The notes under the pieces were generated by a model. It was not told where the DNA came from and made no database searches. It worked only from the letters and a program-made list of their open reading frames with translations. Shown piece by piece: positions 59,151 through 64,000 of a DNA stretch of 64,000 nt. Every line of letters starts with the position of its first letter. Position 1 is the first letter of the stretch. The translations under genes and the position numbers were made by a program. Source of the stretch: Nostocoides sp. (lineage in GTDB: Bacteria; Actinomycetota; Actinomycetes; Actinomycetales; Dermatophilaceae); NCBI GenBank assembly GCA_016702415.1, contig JADJEA010000023.1, positions 124,001 to 188,000 of the forward strand, in the 5' to 3' direction.

Positions 59151-61063
59151 CCCAGAGCATCGAAGACCTCAACCCCGGACTGAAGGACCTCGGACGCTAC
59201 GAGTACGGCTGGGCCGACACCGACACCGCCGGTGCCTCGGCCCGGCGCGGCCTCTCCGAGGAGGTCGTCCGTGACATCTCCGGCCGCAAGAGCGAGCCGG
59301 AGTGGATGCGGACCCTCCGTCTGCGCGCCCTCGGGCTCTTCGCCAAGAAACCCATGCCGACCTGGGGCAGCGACCTGACCGGAATCGACTTCCAGAACAT
59401 CAAGTACTTCGTCAAGTCGACGGAGAAGCAGGCGACCTCCTGGGAGGAGCTTCCCGAGGACATCAAGAACACCTACGACCGGCTCGGCATCCCCGAGGCG
59501 GAGAAGCAGCGCCTCGTCGCCGGTGTGGCGGCTCAGTATGAGTGCCTGGCCGCGGACACCAGGGTGTGGACGGCGGGGCGCGGGCTCGTGCCAATCAAGG
59601 AGATCGAGGCCGGGGACCGGGTCTTCGCGCTCGACGAGACCAGCGGGACCTTCGTCGTGGCACCCGTCCGCGCAGCGGCCCAGACGGGGACCCGCATGAC
59701 GTATGCCGTCACGTTCGGCGACCGCACGCTTCGCGCCACGGACAACCACCCCGTCCTCGTGGTCTCGGGCACCACCCACCAGTGGCGGGTGGTGGATGAC
59801 CTGCGGGTCGGTGACCTGGTCGCGACACCGAGTGCCGACGTCGGCAGGTACGCCAAGGCGCTGCCAACTCACGCTGCCCGCACCGGCGGTGTCAGCCTCC
59901 TCGAGCGCGTCGATGTCGCCACTCACCTCGACGCCGCCGAGGTCACCTCGATCCGCCCGTATGCCGTGGAGCCGGTGTGGGACATCGAGGTTGACGGTCC
60001 GCACAACTTCATCGCCGAAGGCATCGTTGTCCACAACTCCGAGGTGGTGTACCACCAGATCCGGGAGGACCTGGAGGAGAAGGGCGTCATCTTCGTCGAC
60101 ACCGACACCGGTCTGCGCGAGCACGAGGACATCTTCCGGGAGTACTTCGGGTCGGTGATCCCCCCGGGAGACAACAAGTTCGCCTCCCTCAACACCGCCG
60201 TCTGGAGTGGCGGGTCGTTCATCTACGTCCCGCCGGGCGTGCACGTCGACATCCCGCTGCAGGCCTATTTCCGGATCAACACCGAAAACATGGGGCAGTT
60301 CGAGCGGACCCTGATCATCGCCGACGAGGGCTCCTATGTGCACTACGTCGAGGGCTGCACCGCCCCGATCTACAAGTCCGACAGCCTGCACTCCGCGGTC
60401 GTCGAGATCGTCGTCAAGAAGAACGCCCGGGTCCGGTACACCACGATCCAGAACTGGTCCAACAACGTCTACAACCTCGTCACCAAGCGGGCGACCTGCG
60501 CCGAGGGCGCGACGATGGAGTGGATCGACGGCAATATCGGCTCCAAGGTCACGATGAAATACCCCGCCGTTTATCTCCTCGGCCGGCACGCCAAGGGCGA
60601 GACCCTGTCGATCGCCTTCGCGGGCCAGGGCCAACACCAGGACGCCGGCTCCAAGATGGTCCACGCGGCGCCGGACACCTCGAGCACGATCATCAGCAAG
60701 TCGGTCGCGCGCGGGGGCGGGCGCACCTCATACCGCGGGCTGGTCCAGATCATGGAGGGTGCCACCGGCTCGCGCAGCAGCGTGGTGTGCGACGCCCTCC
60801 TCGTCGACACCATCAGCCGCTCCGACACCTATCCCTATGTCGACATCCGCGAGGACGACGTCCAGATGGGGCACGAGGCCAGCGTCTCCAAGGTCAGCGA
60901 GGACCAACTCTTCTACCTCATGTCGCGCGGCCTCTCTCAAGAGGAGGCCATGGCGATGATCGTCCGCGGCTTCGTCGAGCCCATCGCCCGCGAGCTCCCG
61001 ATGGAGTACGCCCTCGAGCTCAACCGCCTCATCGAACTCCAGATGGAAGGAGCCGTGGGCTGA
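59147..61063 (+). CDS. sufB: Fe-S cluster scaffold protein SufB carrying an intein
   Basis: SufB with SufC and SufD builds Fe-S clusters. The 638-residue precursor equals a 473-residue SufB plus a 165-residue intein at residues 133-297. N-extein ends at AAQYE and the C-extein begins with Ser298 (SEVVYHQI). The SufB beta-helix follows with GSFIYVPPGVHVDIPLQAYF, YVHYVEGCTAP and VSKVSEDQLFYLMSRGL. Mycobacterial SufB also carries an intein. Function requires splicing, so the intein may tie SufB activity to cell state. The ATG overlaps the sufR stop. Confidence 0.96.
   Translation: MTQSIEDLNPGLKDLGRYEYGWADTDTAGASARRGLSEEVVRDISGRKSEPEWMRTLRLRALGLFAKKPMPTWGSDLTGIDFQNIKYFVKSTEKQATSWEELPEDIKNTYDRLGIPEAEKQRLVAGVAAQYECLAADTRVWTAGRGLVPIKEIEAGDRVFALDETSGTFVVAPVRAAAQTGTRMTYAVTFGDRTLRATDNHPVLVVSGTTHQWRVVDDLRVGDLVATPSADVGRYAKALPTHAARTGGVSLLERVDVATHLDAAEVTSIRPYAVEPVWDIEVDGPHNFIAEGIVVHNSEVVYHQIREDLEEKGVIFVDTDTGLREHEDIFREYFGSVIPPGDNKFASLNTAVWSGGSFIYVPPGVHVDIPLQAYFRINTENMGQFERTLIIADEGSYVHYVEGCTAPIYKSDSLHSAVVEIVVKKNARVRYTTIQNWSNNVYNLVTKRATCAEGATMEWIDGNIGSKVTMKYPAVYLLGRHAKGETLSIAFAGQGQHQDAGSKMVHAAPDTSSTIISKSVARGGGRTSYRGLVQIMEGATGSRSSVVCDALLVDTISRSDTYPYVDIREDDVQMGHEASVSKVSEDQLFYLMSRGLSQEEAMAMIVRGFVEPIARELPMEYALELNRLIELQMEGAVG
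59543..60037 (+). mobile_element. Mini-intein in SufB (no homing endonuclease)
   Basis: The 165-residue element starts with Cys (CLAADTRVWTAG, block A), has the block B TDNHPVLV with the TxxH motif, and ends with block F VWDIEVDGPHNFIAEG and block G VVHN followed by the Ser +1 nucleophile. All splicing residues (Cys1, block B His, penultimate His, terminal Asn, Ser+1) are present. The stretch between blocks B and F is only about 75 residues, too short for a LAGLIDADG endonuclease. Two iterated octamers lie within it, implying long residence. Confidence 0.93.
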
Positions 61064-61066
61064 CCC

Positions 61067-62242
61067 ATGAGCCTTCTGGCTGACAAGACCTCCCGCCCGG
61101 CCGCGCCCCACGCGGACAGCGCCGCGGCGTTCGCGCCCGAGCAATCCCGGGCCGAACGCACCCGGTCGTATGCCGTGGCCGACTTCCCGCTGCCCACCGG
61201 CCGCGAGGAGGAGTGGCGCTTCACCCCCGTCGACCGGCTTCGTGCGCTCTTCCGGGATGAGCCCACCGGGCGTTGCCTCGACTGGCAGGAGTCGCTTCCC
61301 GCTGGCGTCACGATCACCGGCATGTCGGTCGCGGACTGGCAGGCGAGCGGAGCGGCGGCGCCTGCCGACCGGGCCGCCGTCGTCGCCGCCGCCCACAGCG
61401 GCGGGGTGGGTGTGCTCGACATCCCGGCCGAGGCCTGCCCGACCGAGCCGGTCAAGGTCACGCTGGTCGGCGACTCGGGCGACCTGGTCCACGGGCACCT
61501 GCTGATCCGGGCGGGTCACCACGCGAAGGCGACGGTCGTCCTCGGGCACCGGGGGCGCGCGGCATACAGCGAGGTCCTGACCGTCGTCGCCGGTGACGGT
61601 GCCGACCTGACCGTGGTGACCCTCCAGGAGTGGGACGACACGAGCATCCACCTCGGTCAGCACGACGTCGTCGTCGGCCGGGACGCGTCGGTCAAGCACA
61701 TCGCCGTGACCCTCGGCGGTGCCGTGGTCCGCCTCAACACCAATGCGTCGTATGCCGGTCCCGGCGGTACTTTCGAGGGATATGGCGTCTACTTCGCCGA
61801 CGCGGGACAGCACCTCGAGCACCGCCTCTTCGTCGATCACGAAGCCCCGCACTGCCGCTCGAATGTCGAATACAAGGGCGCCCTCCAGGGCGACGGGGCG
61901 CACACGGTCTGGGTCGGGGACGTCCTCATCCGGGCCGCGGCCGAGGGGACGCAGACCTACGAACTCAACCGAAATCTCCTGCTGACCGACGGGGCCCGCG
62001 CCGACTCCGTCCCCAATCTGGAGATCGAGACCGGCGAGATCGCCGGCGCCGGACATGCGTCCGCAACAGGGCGATTCGATGACGAGCAACTCTTCTATCT
62101 CCAGGCCCGAGGCATCCCTGAGGCCGAGGCGCGTCGGCTCGTGGTGCGTGGCTTCTTCGCCAGCGTCGTCAGCCGCATCGGCGTGCCCGAGGTCATCGGT
62201 CACCTGATGGCGGCCATCGACGAGGAGTTGGGTGCCGTATGA
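61067..62242 (+). CDS. sufD: Fe-S cluster assembly protein SufD
   Basis: SufD is the SufB paralogue in the SufBC2D scaffold. The 391-residue product has the variable N-terminus (PLPTGREEEWRFTPVDRLRAL), the right-handed beta-helix core (TVVTLQEWDDTSIHLGQHD, VVRLNTNASYAGPGG) and the conserved C-terminus LFYLQARGIPEAEARRLVVR. It starts 3 bases after sufB and its stop overlaps the Rieske gene. Confidence 0.95.
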   Translation: MSLLADKTSRPAAPHADSAAAFAPEQSRAERTRSYAVADFPLPTGREEEWRFTPVDRLRALFRDEPTGRCLDWQESLPAGVTITGMSVADWQASGAAAPADRAAVVAAAHSGGVGVLDIPAEACPTEPVKVTLVGDSGDLVHGHLLIRAGHHAKATVVLGHRGRAAYSEVLTVVAGDGADLTVVTLQEWDDTSIHLGQHDVVVGRDASVKHIAVTLGGAVVRLNTNASYAGPGGTFEGYGVYFADAGQHLEHRLFVDHEAPHCRSNVEYKGALQGDGAHTVWVGDVLIRAAAEGTQTYELNRNLLLTDGARADSVPNLEIETGEIAGAGHASATGRFDDEQLFYLQARGIPEAEARRLVVRGFFASVVSRIGVPEVIGHLMAAIDEELGAV

Positions 62243-62622
62243 ACGCTCTCCCCACCACCGAGGACCTCGTCCCCGTGGTCGTCTGCCGTCTCGACGACCT
62301 CCCCGAGGTCGGTGCCGCCAAGGCCGATCTCGGTGGCCATCTCCTTGCGATCGTCCATACCGAGGAAGGTGCGGTGTATGCCGTGGACGACACCTGCACC
62401 CACGCCAATGTCTCGCTGTCGGAGGGCGAGGTGGACGGCTGCTTCCTCGAATGCTGGTTGCACGGGTCGCGTTTCGACCTGCGCACCGGCGAGCCCATGG
62501 GGCTGCCCGCGACCATCCCCGTCGCGATCTATCCCGTGGCGGTCGTCGACGGCGAGGTTGTGGTGTCCGTGCCCGCTGCCCTTGTCCCCTCATCCCTCCT
62601 GCCCGACTCGACCGAGAGCTGA
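62239..62622 (+). CDS. Rieske-type [2Fe-2S] ferredoxin in the suf operon
   Basis: The 127-residue product is a soluble Rieske ferredoxin of the NirD/HcaC type. Cluster ligands are Cys53 and His55 (DTCTHANVS) and Cys72 and His75 (ECWLHGSRFD). A Val-rich C-terminal strand follows. Actinobacterial suf operons often include such a protein; it probably donates electrons or receives a cluster, but its role is not proven. It overlaps sufD by four bases and precedes sufC by 6 bases. Confidence 0.92.
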   Translation: MNALPTTEDLVPVVVCRLDDLPEVGAAKADLGGHLLAIVHTEEGAVYAVDDTCTHANVSLSEGEVDGCFLECWLHGSRFDLRTGEPMGLPATIPVAIYPVAVVDGEVVVSVPAALVPSSLLPDSTES

Positions 62623-62628
62623 AATCCG

Positions 62629-63387
62629 TTGTCCACACTCGAAATCCGTGACCTCCACGTCAGCATCACCACCGACGAGGTCGACAAGGAGATCCTTCGC
62701 GGCGTCGACCTGACCATCCGGTCGGGGGAGACGCACGCCATCATGGGCCCCAACGGGTCCGGCAAGTCCACGCTCGCCTACTCGATCGCGGGGCACCCGA
62801 AATACACGGTCACCTCCGGCAGCGTCACCCTCGACGGCGAGGACGTGCTCGCGATGAGCGTCGACGAGCGGGCCCGCGCGGGCCTCTTCCTCGCAATGCA
62901 GTATCCGATCGAGGTCCCCGGCATCACGGTGAGCAACTTCCTGCGCACCGCCAAGACCGCTGTCGACGGTGAGGCGCCGAAGCTGCGCACCTGGGTCAAA
63001 GAGGTCAAGGAGGCCATGGGCAACCTGCGGATGGACCCCGCCTTCGCCGAACGCGGCGTCAACGAGGGCTTCTCCGGTGGTGAGAAGAAGCGGCACGAGA
63101 TCCTCCAGCTCGAACTCCTCAAGCCGCGCTTCGCCATCCTCGACGAGACCGACTCGGGGCTCGACGTCGATGCGCTGCGCATTGTGTCCGAGGGGGTCAA
63201 CCGGGCCCAGGAAACCACCGGCATGGGGGTCCTGCTCATCACCCACTACACCCGGATCCTGCGCTACATCAGGCCGCAGTTCGTCCACGTCTTCGTCGAC
63301 GGTGCCATCGCCGAGCAGGGCGGTCCCGAACTCGCCGACCAGCTCGAGGACGAGGGCTACGACCGCTTCGTCACCGCGGGAGTCTGA
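62629..63387 (+). CDS. sufC: Fe-S cluster assembly ATPase SufC
   Basis: SufC is the ABC-type ATPase that energises SufB-SufD. The 252-residue product has Walker A GPNGSGKST, the family-specific FLAMQYPIEVPGI, signature FSGGEKKR, Walker B FAILDETDSGLDVD and the switch His in LLITHYTRIL. It starts at a TTG (62629); no ATG or GTG fits the N-terminus STLEIRDLHVSI. The TTG overlaps a DnaA-box-like TTGTCCACA, probably by chance. Confidence 0.95.
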   Translation: MSTLEIRDLHVSITTDEVDKEILRGVDLTIRSGETHAIMGPNGSGKSTLAYSIAGHPKYTVTSGSVTLDGEDVLAMSVDERARAGLFLAMQYPIEVPGITVSNFLRTAKTAVDGEAPKLRTWVKEVKEAMGNLRMDPAFAERGVNEGFSGGEKKRHEILQLELLKPRFAILDETDSGLDVDALRIVSEGVNRAQETTGMGVLLITHYTRILRYIRPQFVHVFVDGAIAEQGGPELADQLEDEGYDRFVTAGV

Positions 63388-63392
63388 GGCCC

Positions 63393-64000
63393 GATGTCCA
63401 CGACCACGACGCGCGCGGGCGCCTTCAGCGATCAGGAATTGGCGCGCATCCGTGCCGACTTCCCGATCCTGGCGCGCACCGTGCGCGACGGTCACCCGCT
63501 CGTCTACCTCGATTCCGGGGCCACCTCCCAGAAGCCGTATGCCGTGCTCGACGCCGAGCGCGACTGGTACACCCAGGTCAACGCGGCGCCACACCGCGGC
63601 GCGCACGCCCTGTCGGAGGAGGGCACCGAGGCCTACGAGGCTGCTCGCGCCACCATCGCGGCGTTCGTCGGCGCCGGGCCGCAGGAGATCGTCTTCACCA
63701 AGAACGCGACCGAGTCGCTCAATCTCGCGGCCTACGCCTTCTCCAATGCGAGCACGGGTGGCGGCGGGGGAGGCGGTGACCGGTTCCGCCTCGGGCCCGG
63801 TGATGAGGTCGTCGTCACCGAGATGGAGCACCACGCCAACCTCATTCCGTGGCAGGAGTTGTGCCGACGCACGGGGGCGACATTGCGGTGGCTCGGGGTC
63901 ACCGACGAGGGCCGCCTCGACCTGTCGAACCTCGACTCGGTGATCACCGAGCGGACGCGGGTCGTGTCCGTCGTCCACGCCTCGAACGTGCTGGGGACGA
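63393..64000 (+). CDS. sufS: Cysteine desulfurase SufS (5' part, continues outside window)
   Basis: SufS is a PLP enzyme that supplies sulphur from cysteine. The first 202 residues are present: DFPILARTVRDGHPLVYLDSGATSQKP, VNAAPHRGAHALSEEGTEAYEAAR, FTKNATESLNLAAYAF and VTEMEHHANLIPWQ are described in part. A run of seven Gly residues (STGGGGGGGD) interrupts the region after SNAS and is unusual. The PLP Lys and active-site Cys lie beyond the window. It follows sufC after 5 bases. Confidence 0.93.

Noticed and set aside
62629..62637. DnaA box at the sufC start
   Set aside because: The match to TTGTCCACA coincides with the TTG start and Ser-Thr codons and has no partner site, so it is probably chance.
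1..64000. The iterated octamer as a restriction-modification target or FtsK-orienting sequence
   Set aside because: A restricted site should be depleted rather than enriched, and orienting sequences are strongly strand-biased; here the two orientations are roughly 51 to 39.

Overview
The window is a contiguous piece of a high-GC Actinomycetota chromosome. I estimate roughly 70% GC by eye. Gene order is dense and collinear, and many neighbouring genes overlap by ATGA or GTGA. Several blocks follow mycobacterial order: rplS-lepB-rnhB-DUF2469-yraN-comM-dprA, rpsB-tsf then pyrH-frr-cdsA-rlmN, dxr-rip1-ispG-GNAT, and an ABC exporter next to sufR-sufB(intein)-sufD-sufC-sufS. Overall content suggests Micrococcales, perhaps Intrasporangiaceae, but the family is an inference. 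I saw no prophage, insertion sequence, CRISPR array, rRNA or tRNA.

Layout. 0-8.4 kb: end of fetB, then rplS, two signal peptidases, rnhB, DUF2469, yraN, comM, dprA and xerC. 8.4-12.1 kb: a DUF3152 gene broken by an in-frame TGA, an aminotransferase, a secreted M23 peptidase and nfo. 12.2-21.3 kb: rpsB with a structured leader, tsf with a striking hairpin terminator, an alkyltransferase-like protein, a TetR/membrane-protein pair, pyrH, frr, cdsA, rlmN and glyS. 21.3-27.1 kb: an actin-fold-like protein of unknown role, two tandem P-loop ATPases behind an AT-rich promoter, a copper monooxygenase-like lipoprotein and a PPK2 kinase.

27.1-40.7 kb is a polyamine region with two divergent arms. The minus arm is Lrp regulator, class III aminotransferase, FAD amine oxidase and a LOG-family protein. 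The plus arm is potD-potA-potB-potC, a saccharopine-dehydrogenase-like enzyme, an agmatinase-like ureohydrolase and an aldehyde dehydrogenase. Together they could import putrescine or agmatine and oxidise it through aminobutyraldehyde to succinate. The PotD binding protein appears to lack an internal block. 40.7-41.7 kb: a secreted barnase-like RNase with its barstar inhibitor. 41.7-48.6 kb: two isoprenoid genes (dxr, ispG) around a site-2 protease, then a GNAT and lhgO. 48.6-57.6 kb: two DEAD-box helicases, pgi, a membrane-anchored sulfite-oxidase-family protein and an ABC exporter whose permease looks frameshifted. 57.7-64 kb: a methyltransferase and the suf operon, with a mini-intein in SufB.

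The most unusual signal is genome-scale. The octamer GTATGCCG (or its complement CGGCATAC) recurs about 85 to 90 times, roughly once per 0.7 kb, in both orientations and in almost every gene. It forces rare ATA isoleucine codons and forms the stem of the tsf terminator. This resembles DNA uptake sequences of other phyla and deserves a genome-wide test. Many genes also have a -10 hexamer only 6 to 10 bases before the start codon, suggesting leaderless mRNAs.
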